Assembly (NCBI GenBank): GCA_000969725.1
Contig: JXSR01S073154.1
DNA: 32,140 nucleotides
Origin: Ophiothrix spiculata
Taxonomy: Eukaryota; Echinodermata; Ophiuroidea; Amphilepidida; Ophiotrichidae
Direction: 5' to 3' (one strand)
Shown here: piece after piece, positions 1 to 8,514 of the stretch
Layout: every line of letters starts with the position of its first letter
How positions within the stretch are numbered: position 1 is the first letter of the stretch
The notes under the pieces: model-generated
Seen by the model: only the letters and a program-made list of their open reading frames with translations
The model's database searches: none
Told to the model about the DNA's origin: nothing
Program-made: the position numbers and the translations under genes

Positions 1-151
1 GGCCCGTATTCCAGAAAGATGTTTAGCTAAACCATTGTTTAACTGAGCATCAACTGTCCAGGGATGATACGCATCATTGCAGCTTTCAAGCAGAACAGTT
101 GACGAGAGATAAAACCTTGATTTAGCTAAACTCCTTTCTGGAATATGGGCC
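1..151. mobile_element. Short fold-back MITE-like element
   Basis: The two ends are inverted copies: GGCCCGTATTCCAGAAAG at 1-18 and its complement at 134-151 with one mismatch. The symmetry continues inwards through GTTTAGCTAAA (about 21-31, complement near 122-132) and a CAACTGT block. The whole 151 bp can fold into one imperfect hairpin. No coding capacity is visible. It touches the window start, so the left boundary and target duplication cannot be seen. The superfamily is unknown. Confidence 0.6.
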
Positions 152-1202
152 ATATATATGGGCCATATTGTATAACAAGCATGTGAATTAAGTAAATTGA
201 AAAAGAAAACAGTTTATTAACAGAAACGTAATAAACCATTTATAATTTATGCAGAAAACATGCATTTCTAACATGCTTTATACCCGGAATAGGGTTAACA
301 GGTCTCGAGACTTGCAATATAAGGTATCAAAATCAATCTGGTGCTCTGCCAGTCTCACAAAGGGTATCAAATTTAATTTTTCAGTCTCTGATACGGTATC
401 GAATTCAGAACGAATGGTTTGATTGATGATGATAGTGTCAGAATTGCCAATAAAATGTTTCAAATACCTACTTCTTGAAATTGTTCAGGTGGTGTACAAA
501 CACACTTTTCTCTATTTTTTATATTTATTTCGTCACATTTGTGTATGGTCTCAGCTTTAGTGTTCATTTGAACAGGTATGGTCTTGGATAAGGTATCCAT
601 TCGAACAGGTATGGTCGATTTATGATTTATAGTCTTATATAGGGTATTTTTCAATTATTGGAAATATTGCGAAAATAAGGTTTAGGTTATCGTATACGGT
701 AAAGTTAATTGTAAAATACTTAACGGGTATTCGCTACCGCTATTTATGAAGCTAGCCTAAAGCTGAGATTTAAAGCTGATTTTTAAATTATAGGCATACC
801 ACTACCAGTAACATAGAGCTGAGATTCCTTTTATACGTTTGCGGTGCGGTTGCGGTGCGTTTTGCACTGTAAGGGTACTAGTAGTGGTATGATTTAAAGC
901 ACACGATTGAATGGTATCAGGTTGAAACTGAAATAGTTATTTTGACCGTCTGTTTTCAGTGCGTTTTAAATTTATACGATGGCTTTCAGCGAGAGTGATT
1001 TATTTTATTGGGTCCGTTTGCTGTGCGGTTTTGCGGACACGCATGCGTTTACTTGAATCGGTACCTGTGGTGATTTATCTCTTTTGAATGTGTTTTGGTC
1101 GAGCGGAAACTTTTCAAATAGAGAAGATTATGAAATATAAACACACTGGAAGCGAACGGTCAAAATTGAATCTCAGCTTCAAGCAGATAATGTGTGCTTT
1201 AA

Positions 1203-1549
1203 CCCTTGTCTTACCAAGGGGGGGGGGGGGGGGGGGGTTACTCCCCTAACGGATGATTCCCTGTCGCATAAAAACGCAAACGAATACAACGTAAGGGATA
1301 TAGGTAGTTGTAAATTCATTCTTTGCGGTCATTTTAGAGAAAAGGGGTCCCGTCAAAGTCGGCAGGTTACTTGGGTGGTTGCTACCTCGGAATATTTTAA
1401 GTCTCCATTTTGAAAATAACGACACATAACGTCGTTGCTGATTTTTATGATTTTGGTATCAAAAGAAAGAGGAGACCCTATTCTATACTATGATACGTAA
1501 CCACCGCCCCCTCCCTTGATAACAAAACTTTACCTTGGTAAGACAAGGG
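1203..1549. mobile_element. TTAA-flanked MITE with subterminal G/C tracts (copy A)
   Basis: Terminal inverted repeats CCCTTGTCTTACCAAGG (1203-1219) and CCTTGGTAAGACAAGGG (1533-1549) are bounded by TTAA at 1199-1202 and 1550-1553. Just inside the left repeat is a run of about 20 G; just inside the right one is a C-rich run (CCGCCCCCTCCC). TTAA target duplication is the hallmark of the piggyBac superfamily, so a piggyBac-derived non-autonomous element is the best reading. The element is shorter than copies B and C, so it has an internal deletion. No transposase frame is present. Confidence 0.7.
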
Positions 1550-2340
1550 TTAATACCAATACAAGTACCCTATACCTGCACCTGGATAGAACAAATATCA
1601 GTCCCCTTCCCCGAATTTACATAGAGCTTAAAATTCAGTAAAGACACAGTTAGATAAGTAAACTGGTCCAATACATAAATGCTATTAAACCAAGGTAAAT
1701 AGTACATTTCTTTCAATATGAACGGTCTAAAAAATTGCACAATCCCGGATTGCAGATCTAATACGATGACGCTCATACCTCGACGTGTCAATATAATGAG
1801 TCATTCGGACCAAAATAGAATTAACAATTCATTATTATTAAAATAAATGATACTTTGGCATGTTGGGGAAAATGAAAGTTGACGAGGCTTTTTACAAAAA
1901 CTTTTTGCAGTGTTATCTGTGTTATCTCATTACTGCATGCAACTTAAAAAAGACATCCGGTAAAATTACAAAGCATATATACAATAATGCACGTTTGAGC
2001 TTTTATTACGAGAAGTGTGACATTGAAGCATTGCCAAAATATACGCACATGATTATTTTGCACACTAATTCCTCATTTTGTCTAAAAACACGCGATCATC
2101 GTCATTTGTTTCACAAAATGATAACGGTATGGTTTATTTAAAGAGCGTGCTGCATACATGACATAGGATGTTTTATGACTGTCATCTGCTGTACTTCGTT
2201 TGGCACTACAGAACTATACTACAATGCACTTAATTATGGATTTTGCTTCCAAAATGTGTGTGTGAAATGCTCCAAAATGATTGTTGAGTAAAGAATAGCG
2301 GACAAAATGCATTTCAAAAGCGAAACAATGATTCTGTTAC

Positions 2341-2443
2341 AGCTATTGGTCAATGCCAACATTTTATCTTTCTCAGCTCTCGCGCACCGAGAAATTCGTC
2401 AGATCAGCGTGTAGGTCACGGAACTTTACGGAGGAGCATTAAG
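2341..2443 (+). promoter_or_regulatory. Conserved promoter-proximal / 5' leader block, copy A
   Basis: The ~100 bp before the receptor ATG is strongly conserved in all three loci (also 15373-15475 and 24416-24518). It starts with AGCTATTGGTCAATGCC, which holds an inverted CCAAT box, and contains ATCAGCGTGTAG and an AAG before the ATG, giving a purine at -3. Such conservation in a region otherwise full of indels suggests the core promoter and leader. No convincing TATA box was found. The transcription start is not determinable from sequence. Confidence 0.4.
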
Positions 2444-2754
2444 ATGTATGGAAAAACCTTCATAGTGACTTTTGTATACTTTTGTACATCTGTTATCTTT
2501 TAACTTTGTGCAAAATATCTGTCAAACCAGAGCTTAATCATGTCGCTGAAGGGGGATCAGTTCTTTTTACCTGCAGTGTTAACGGCAACATAAACAAAAA
2601 CAACATTTACTGGGAAGGGAGCCACAACAATGGGAAAACAGACAGGAACTGAAAACACTTAGCATTTTTAAATGATGACGGTTTTGATATTCGAGAACAT
2701 GCAGTCCTGAATCAGACATTTTACCAATATAAAAATCTTGGGATTTACTCAAAT

Positions 2755-3618
2755 ATGTATTTTAATGACATTGCTGAATTACGTATAAGCAATGTTACCC
2801 GCTTCGATGGAAGGTTCGCCATTTATTGTTCAGATGGTGAGAGCAACAGCAAGGGTGATCTCTTTGTTTTTCCAAAACCTACGTGTTCGGTTGTCAATCA
2901 ATTACCTGGAATCATTGAAAATGAGTCTGCAGGGACCCAAGTTACAATGACATGCGCATACAACAACGATAATGATGAGGGTGAAGCGTCAACTTCAAAG
3001 ACCGAGTTAAAATGGCACAGCGTTAGGGAAAACAAAACAATAGGCCAAAAAATTGACCTGGATGATAATAAGGGATCGGCTAAAATTCACTATACTTTAA
3101 CAATTAAGGATCAGGGATATCCATTTATCTGTACAGCCATCCTAACTGACGAAGACATTTCTTATAAGCAGCATAAAGAGCTGATCCAGGATATGACTTG
3201 CAGTGTAGTACCATATAATCCAATTCCCGTACTATCCATCATACCCAATACCCTAACACTTACTACTGCTTCAGAGAATACAGCAATGCTAGTATGTAAC
3301 AACAGTGGTGTATCTACTGCTGATACAAAATATGTATGGTACATCAATAATACCCTGATCAATTCTTTTGAAAATAACTCAACAACTAAAGAAGGAATAC
3401 AAGTGCTCCAAACAGAAACACATTACTCTATACTCAAGATATGGAATTTCTCTTTTCCAAACGGTGAAGTTGAAATCACCTGTGAAGCAATACTTCCTTT
3501 AGAGAAACACCCTATACGAGAAGTTCGAATAAATGCAACCAGTATACTCTTTGTAAATATTGGCAGAAAAACAGATCAAGATGATAAGAGTCAACAAAAG
3601 CAGATCCAGTTAGTATGA
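2755..3618 (+). CDS. Receptor A extracellular part: end of Ig1, Ig2 and Ig3
   Basis: A 287-residue open frame. Residues 1-28 are the last strands of a V-type Ig domain (SNVTRFDGRFAIYCSDG, Cys25). Ig2 spans about 42-150 with Cys67, Trp87 (LKWHS) and Cys126 (YPFICTA). Ig3 spans about 157-262 with Cys181, Trp195 (KYVWYINN) and Cys243 (VEITCEA). Several N-glycosylation sequons are present (NVT, NES, NNT, NNS, NFS, NAT). The initial ATG is internal to Ig1, so it is not the true gene start. The frame ends at TGA 3616-3618 beside the transmembrane exon, which is in a different frame. A short phase-1 intron at 3542-3603 would join the two. Role: ligand-binding ectodomain at the cell surface; ligand unknown. 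Confidence 0.7.
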   Translation: MYFNDIAELRISNVTRFDGRFAIYCSDGESNSKGDLFVFPKPTCSVVNQLPGIIENESAGTQVTMTCAYNNDNDEGEASTSKTELKWHSVRENKTIGQKIDLDDNKGSAKIHYTLTIKDQGYPFICTAILTDEDISYKQHKELIQDMTCSVVPYNPIPVLSIIPNTLTLTTASENTAMLVCNNSGVSTADTKYVWYINNTLINSFENNSTTKEGIQVLQTETHYSILKIWNFSFPNGEVEITCEAILPLEKHPIREVRINATSILFVNIGRKTDQDDKSQQKQIQLV

Positions 3619-4880
3619 ACACAATTACGGACAAAACTGTTTATATGAACATTGTTACGTACACCACCGAAATTCCGGACCCAACTATTAAAGATAGCTC
3701 AACCAATGATGTGTTGTTAATTGCCGGAGCACTTGTTGCGAGTATCTTAGTCATGATTATTGCTCTATGCATTATCTTTGCCTTGAAGATATATAAAACT
3801 AAAGGTTCGGAAAATAAAACTGAGGACACGGAATCCAGTGAGAACAATTCCAACGATAAAGAAATCCAATCCAACCTTGATTTGACAACAGAAGCTTTAA
3901 AAGAAACGAATCAAACGGATTCCGCGGACAATCCTGAACAACGCAAGCAAACTTCGAAGACCACAACTTACACACAAATGGCCATTTGCGACACAATGCC
4001 GATATACGCAACTCCTGACAAAAGTAAAAAGAAAAGTAATGTTGAAGAGATCTCAGCAATTGAGCAAGAAATATCTGAATCATGGGAAAAAGATGTCGAT
4101 TATTTGAAAAAAGGAGAAACAAAATGCAATCCAGTATATGCAATTCCGGACAATCCTGAACAACGCAAGCAAACTTCGAAGACCACAACTGACACACAAA
4201 TGGCCATTTGCGACACAATGCCGATATTCGCAACTCCTGACAAAAGTAAAAAGAAAAGTAATGTTGAAGAAATCTCAGCAATTGAGCAAGAAATATCTGA
4301 ATCATGTGAAAAAGATGTCGATTATTTGAAAAAAGGAGAAACAAAATGCAAACCAGTATATGCAATTCCGGACAATCCTGAACAACGCAAGCAAACTTGG
4401 AAGACCACAACTGACACACAAATGGACATTTGCGACACAATGCCGATATGCGCTACTCCTGACAAAAGTAAAAAGAAAACTAATGTTGAAGAGATCTCAG
4501 CAATTGAGGAAGAAATATCTGAATCATGTGAAAAAGATGTCGATTATTTGAAAAAAGGAGAAACAAAATGCAATCCAGTATATGCAGTGTCGGACAAGAC
4601 AAAAGCATATATTGATGGTCATGACCAAACATCGATTGACGACTCCGCACACTCGATCACATCTGCTCATCACATCAAAACCAACATACCGCTATATGCC
4701 TTTCCTGATAAAACCCCAAAATCAAAACCGTCTGTTGAAATGGTCAATAGAGAGACACGTAAAAATGAAAACACATTTTCCCTGCATTCCCTTTACCATT
4801 ACGAGGACATTGGCCAAAACAAAGAGAGCTGCCTATCTCAGAATAATAAGGAAGGTCTGACATATGCAGAACTGGATTAA
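3615..4880 (+). CDS. Receptor A stalk, transmembrane helix and long tyrosine-motif tail
   Basis: A 421-residue open frame. Residues 1-32 are a Thr/Ser-rich stalk; 33-58 are one hydrophobic helix (LLIAGALVASILVMIIALCI), followed by basic residues (KIYKTKGS). The tail has three tandem 74-residue modules at 105-178, 179-252 and 253-326. Candidate SH2-binding tyrosines are Y119 (YTQM, a PI3K-type YxxM), Y131 (YATP), Y175, Y249 (YAIP) and Y361 (YAFP), all YxxP as bound by Crk-type SH2 domains, then Y396 (YEDI) and Y417 (LTYAEL, a canonical ITIM). Known of the motif classes: phosphorylated ITIMs recruit SHP-type phosphatases. Inferred: inhibitory or mixed signalling. The stop after YAELD is premature relative to C. 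The ATG at 3615 is only the first Met of the frame; the real exon probably begins near 3604. Confidence 0.7.
   Translation: MNTITDKTVYMNIVTYTTEIPDPTIKDSSTNDVLLIAGALVASILVMIIALCIIFALKIYKTKGSENKTEDTESSENNSNDKEIQSNLDLTTEALKETNQTDSADNPEQRKQTSKTTTYTQMAICDTMPIYATPDKSKKKSNVEEISAIEQEISESWEKDVDYLKKGETKCNPVYAIPDNPEQRKQTSKTTTDTQMAICDTMPIFATPDKSKKKSNVEEISAIEQEISESCEKDVDYLKKGETKCKPVYAIPDNPEQRKQTWKTTTDTQMDICDTMPICATPDKSKKKTNVEEISAIEEEISESCEKDVDYLKKGETKCNPVYAVSDKTKAYIDGHDQTSIDDSAHSITSAHHIKTNIPLYAFPDKTPKSKPSVEMVNRETRKNENTFSLHSLYHYEDIGQNKESCLSQNNKEGLTYAELD
3927..4592 (+). repeat. 222-bp coding tandem repeat, three units
   Basis: Three exact-length units (3927-4148, 4149-4370, 4371-4592) of 222 bp, each encoding 74 residues starting DNPEQRKQT. 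The period is a multiple of three, so the frame is kept. Receptor C has one unit at 25977-26198, so the array expanded in the A lineage or contracted in C. Unit-to-unit identity is very high, implying recent amplification or homogenisation. The opposite strand is also open over the array (about 3799-4440), but this follows from the repeat composition. Confidence 0.9.
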
Positions 4881-5195
4881 GGATCACAAAACATTCAGGA
4901 CAGACAAAGGGACCACGGACATGATTATCAGGACTGAAACTCAGACAGACTGTGTACTCTAAAGTTCATTTGTAAATGTAATATTTTTGACAGTGAGCTA
5001 TTGGCAAAGATGACAAAGATGGCAAAAAACGGTCAGCAGTCACACTACTAAAATAATGGGAGACGGAATTATTAAGTCTGAGAATCAGACGGTATACTCA
5101 CGTTCAATTGTAATGATTATTCAAGAATGAAAGTTCATCTGTGTTGGTATACATCATAAATTGAAGATTTAAACCTTTGATCACAACACAAAATT

Positions 5196-5629
5196 ATGAC
5201 ATACCTCGAATTTTTGCTTAAACCCACACAAACTTTGCGGCAAAAACTTGTCTCTCCCAAGGACAAAACTGAGAAAAAGGACACGGCTGGCCCTATTTAC
5301 CACATACAGTGTTCTGGCAGAACACTAAGGGGCCAATGCACAGAAACATACATTGGTGAGACGGAAAGATCATTAAAAACTAGATTTCTGGAGCACCGCC
5401 GTCCTAGTATAGCACCTCGTCTGAAGTCTCCCAACATATTCATATTGAGTCTCCTGGACACAGTGTTAACTTAGACCGAGACTCAAGATACTTTGAAAGA
5501 GGAGTCAAGGAGGCCATCTACATCCGTGTCAACCAGCCATCCTTAAACAGAGACGGGGGCCGATACAAACTTCCAAGAGTGTTTGACCCGATTTTGAGGT
5601 CACGTGTCCGAAAGGTCACTGACCTCTAA
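5196..5629 (+). pseudogene. GIY-YIG endonuclease domain fragment of a Penelope-like element
   Basis: Open from about 5196 to 5409, showing GPIYHIQCSG (the GIY part with the following Cys), then ETYIGETERSLKTRFLEH (the YIG part with catalytic-type Arg and the EH pair). A frameshift near 5409-5412 moves the rest into another frame: HIHIESPGHSVNLD, then YFERGVKEAIYIRV and PSLNRDGGRYKLP, ending at TAA 5627-5629. This C-terminal order is typical of Penelope-type GIY-YIG domains, which nick target DNA for reverse transcription. The upstream reverse transcriptase is missing, and the first ~10 codons lie in the inverted repeat. Inactive as it stands. Confidence 0.8.
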
Positions 5630-5645
5630 TCTGGGTTGCCAGTCT

Positions 5646-5692
5646 CCCGATGAAGCTTGGAGTTACAAGCGAAAATTCGAGGTATGTCATAA
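5646..5692 (+). ncRNA. Hammerhead-ribozyme-like core, degenerate
   Basis: Directly after the endonuclease stop the sequence reads CCGATGA (5647-5653), a 5-bp helix GCTTG/CAAGC (5655-5659 with 5666-5670) closing a six-base loop, then GAAA (5671-5674), and a GTC triplet at 5685-5688 that could serve as the cleavage site. Hammerhead cores read CTGATGA, helix II, GAAA, helix III, NUH, and such ribozymes are known in Penelope-like elements. Here U4 of the core is C and one A is extra before helix II, so activity is doubtful. Called on motif order only. Confidence 0.35.
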
Positions 5693-5742
5693 TTTTGTGT
5701 TGTGATCAAAGGTTTAAATCTTCAATTTATGTAATGATTATT

Positions 5743-7909
5743 GTTAAAGTTTTTGATAGTAAGTTTAATGATTTTTGTAAGGGCTCTGTCATACATCACC
5801 GTTTAGAGCAAAACGTACGCATAATGTATTTAACCCCACTATTGTTTTGGTTTATACATTTTTATTTGTAATGTTTCCCCTAGAAGTACGTTCGATACGT
5901 TAACTTTACAGTTGTGTCCGTTATGTATACGTTTAATGTGTTATCCATACGGTAGTATTCGTTTGGCACACGCCCAGTACGTGAAACTTTTCCACGTTAT
6001 TTGTACGTTTAGGCACTATACAGGGATGTGTGACAGAGTCTTAACAGACAGAATCTGCAACGAATATGTACACAGACTTAAAAAACGATCAGCATATCAT
6101 CTACTAAAACAATTGCCTAACTATTATCTTGATTAATAATAGGGTCTCAACAGCAAGATGTGCCCATTACATGTTCATGAACAAGGGCATTTTATCTTTT
6201 GAGACTACTCGCACTGTTCATCGCGCGTCGGGAACTTTGAGTACGTGTAATGCCTGGTGCTTGGGAACAATTGAAAACGGCAAAGTAACAAACATTCAAA
6301 AGGAAGATTTTGCTTCAATTCTGCTAAATATTTTATAAAAATAGATATCTGATCAATTGAAAATATTTCAAGTTAGTGTCATTAGCTATACTTGAGTTTT
6401 CAGGTAGAATTTTGTTGTTAAAGGTATTCAAACACGCTACAGAGTTGTTCATCACAAATCAACAACTCTGCATCCGATGCGTCCGCGTTGGCTAAAACTG
6501 AATTCATACTCGTGACGCATTGTGTTTGGAAACGCACGGAGCATTTGTACATTGTAGTTTTGAACTGAAAATTCAATGCACACATGCTCCGTTTGTTTCA
6601 AAATGCGTCACGAGTATGAATTCAGCTTTAAGCCACCCTCGTGCGATAGAAATACGTGAACACATGGATTCATCTTTGTTGATTTGTGATGAACAACTCT
6701 GTAGCGTAGTTGAATACCTAATGCAACTATCAGTAATATAATTTGTAATTCCTTGATGGGAATCTATTATAGTTGCATCTTATTGGTTCTTTATATGTTG
6801 AAATGTGATTTGCTATATCTCCGAAATGAAAAGCTTTTTGGTATATATATTTGTACAATTTTTGAGTGATTTCCCAGTTGCATATTGGCTGTGTCCTGTT
6901 TAATATTTGAAGTTAAGGTAGTTTCTCGCAGAAAACGTTGCTTACACATGTGCGATAATTATTTTTTTCATAAATAGTAAAAATTCAAACAATTATTTGC
7001 ACCCGTCTTGCGAACATAAATTTCAATGACACCCTAAACGCACGCTTTACTATAGTGCGTTTGGTTAATCACGCACTATATCGCTACATAATATACGCAG
7101 ACAATTATACAGATGCAGATGTGTCAGTAAAGCAATTGAAAAATGTCTGCTTTCGTCGTTTTTCTTGTTTCTTGAAAAATACAATTTTTTATTTAAATAT
7201 TTGAAGTTTGCAAAACTGCTTTAACATTATGTAATTTTTTTAAAAAAATCAGTAGAGCATTTACTATTATACAAGCACATAATCATGATAATGATCAATT
7301 TTTTGAGCTGTTCCTTTACTTTGTATGGTAAATCAGGTGATTTTTAGGGAAAATATTTACTTTTTGAAATGTTTGTATCTCAAAAACTAGCACGGTGACC
7401 TATTTGTTTAATTTTAGATAGATTCGTTATCAGTACAAATAAATCTACCAAATATTTCTAAGAAATTCAATGGAGTCTGCTATGAGAAAGCACCTTAAGA
7501 ACTCTGAGATGAATATACTCTAGGCATCTATGTTCTCTAATTGAGTCTCCATTTTCCAAGTTCCCTACTGTTGTGTTTTCAATTAATCAATCAAGAAATT
7601 GTAGGTCATTATGACAGAGGTTGTACAGGAAAGACATGAAAAACCCTCCCTCCATCTCCTGATAATTATTCTATACTTGTTTCACTTAGGGCAGGTTTCG
7701 GCAAGGATTTTCATTGTCGATAGAGCCCTCAAAATCGAGCGAGTGATATCGACATTGTCGACGTTGATTTTTTGCAAAAAATGCACCATTAAAGGGGATC
7801 TACCCTAAATACCATGTACCTTTGGGATCACTTTTCGGACTTTTTCCAAAAACCCATAAATGTTATATACCATATTGTAGCCCACATCGCAAAGATTCAG
7901 AATCAATGC
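5743..7909. repeat. Duplicated downstream block Y, copy A
   Basis: Sequence after receptor A that recurs after B (16620-17994) and, rearranged, after C (28584-30605). Shared landmarks are the CCCACTATTGTTTTGG tract near 5837, TACGTT/AACGTA-rich sequence near 5890-6000, a fold-back element (6422-6719), and the tract running from the ATTATGACAGAGG near 7606 to ACCATTAAAGG near 7785. Short open frames (5650-5871, 5912-6136, 6129-6338, 7611-7808) are small and change by replacement as often as silently between copies. I see no gene. Confidence 0.75.
6422..6719. mobile_element. Fold-back element with long imperfect arms (copy A)
   Basis: The ends are inverted: AGGTATTCAAACACGCTACAG at the left against a nearly complementary CTGTAGCGTAGTTGAATACCT at the right. 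The match continues through GTTGTTCATCACAAATCAACAA. Inner arms GAATTCATACTCGTGACGCAT and ATGCGTCACGAGTATGAATTC are also perfect complements. The element can form a near-full-length hairpin with side hairpins (AGTTGTT...AACAACT). No coding capacity. A second copy lies in Y of locus C (29130-29448); Y of locus B lacks it through a deletion. Confidence 0.65.
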
Positions 7910-7948
7910 ATTATAATAATAATAATAAAATAATAAAACACACTTGTC

Positions 7949-7977
7949 AGCGCCCAACACAAAAGTCTCTGGGCGCT
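7949..7977 (-). repeat. 3' stem-loop of the L2 element
   Basis: Perfect inverted repeat AGCGCCCA / TGGGCGCT with a 13-base loop, placed 12-40 bases inside the microsatellite 3' end of the LINE. Such 3' stems are thought to be recognised by the element's own reverse transcriptase. Confidence 0.6.
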
Positions 7978-8514
7978 TTACAAACAAATATATACTTAAA
8001 TATGAAACTGATCTGTGAACTCGCACACCCGATGAGCATAACCGAGAACGACGGAAACAAAACCATAGAAAGCACAGATCAATTTCAATTAATGAAACAC
8101 CAAAAACTTTAGATTTAAATATACACAAAAGATAAGATACATTACATTAAAAATTCAGTTCAGCAACAGTCTATGAAAATATCGATTAAAAATATAGTTA
8201 ATCACAGTGGTCCATAAAAATTCAATGTCAAAGTGATAAAAATTGCATTTAAAAGGAGTAAAATTCATATCGGAGTAAAAATTGTGTCCAGCACAAAACC
8301 ACAAAAGGGAGAGGTTCCAGAACATTACCTGACAGATTATTTACAAAGTAAAAGCACATACCTTCATGGTGAAAAATGGCAACTGAAGAAATATATATAA
8401 ATGCAGCAAAACAAGCTCTGGGAAACAGGGAGAGGTTCCAGAACTTCTTCCCGTGGCAAAACATAATATTGTTAGAAATGTGATAAAACAATGTCCAATA
8501 GTGAGGAGCAATAA

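Larger units (their letters stand above)
180..2443 (+). repeat. Duplicated upstream block U, copy A
   Basis: This block ahead of receptor A has homologous copies at 12608-15475 (ahead of B) and 21414-24518 (ahead of C), plus a partial copy at 19741-20440. Landmarks shared in the same order are the AACATGCATTTC tract near 260, a pair of GAACAGGTATGGTC repeats near 570-615, the GGTGCGGTTGCGGTGCG tract near 842, a TTAA-flanked G-tract element (1203-1549), and the promoter-proximal block at 2341-2443. The short open frames in it (for example 1192-1413 and 1860-2141) are not kept between copies, so I see no gene here. Confidence 0.8.
2444..4965 (+). pseudogene. Receptor A: ITIM-type immunoglobulin-superfamily receptor, damaged 5' and 3' ends
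   Basis: The homologous start is the ATG at 2444 (MYGKTFIVTFVYF, as in C). A net +2 insertion near 2494-2502 brings a TAA at 2501-2503 after 19 codons, destroying the signal peptide. Ig1 continues in another frame until a conserved Trp codon is replaced by TGA at 2650-2652. From 2755 the rest of Ig1, Ig2 and Ig3 are open. The transmembrane segment and tail are open from 3615 but end early at TAA 4878-4880 (TTA in C). The remaining ~28 codons, including the ITSM-like motif, are further frameshifted. Ig1 to Ig3 show no obvious intron. A rescue by an upstream alternative first exon splicing past the lesions is possible but not supported by anything visible. Inferred: no full-length product. Confidence 0.75.
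5122..5729 (+). mobile_element. Short Penelope-like retroelement copy with 58-bp inverted repeats
   Basis: A 608-bp insertion flanked by a 13-bp direct duplication TGTAATGATTATT (5109-5121 and 5730-5742). Locus B keeps the uninterrupted site around 16621. The insertion has a perfect 58-bp inverted repeat (5157-5214 against 5672-5729), with a 35-bp extra tail (5122-5156) outside the left arm. Between the arms is a GIY-YIG endonuclease fragment. Inverted or direct terminal repeats, a short extra tail, target duplications of this size and a C-terminal GIY-YIG domain are features of Penelope-like elements. No reverse-transcriptase part is left, so this is a 5'-truncated, non-autonomous copy. Confidence 0.75.

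Noticed and set aside
1860..2141. 93-codon frame in block U of locus A
   Set aside because: The equivalent sequence in locus C (23905-24190) has indels and is not open in that frame.
3799..4440. 213-codon minus-strand frame opposite the receptor A tail
   Set aside because: It is antisense to the 222-bp repeat array and open only because the repeat has no stop in that frame; no family resemblance.
6129..6338. Frame with RTVHRASGTLSTCNAWCL repeated at 28857-29045
   Set aside because: The starts lie in different frames, the rest is unrelated to any family I know, and locus B has lost most of it. Treated as duplicated non-coding sequence.
7611..7808. A 60-65 codon frame starting MTEVV recurs in all three Y blocks (also 17674-17856 and 30426-30617)
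   Set aside because: Recurrence follows from duplication. Differences between copies are mostly amino-acid replacements (for example I/V, L/Q, H/L, G/W, R/K) and the C termini differ, so no sign of coding constraint.
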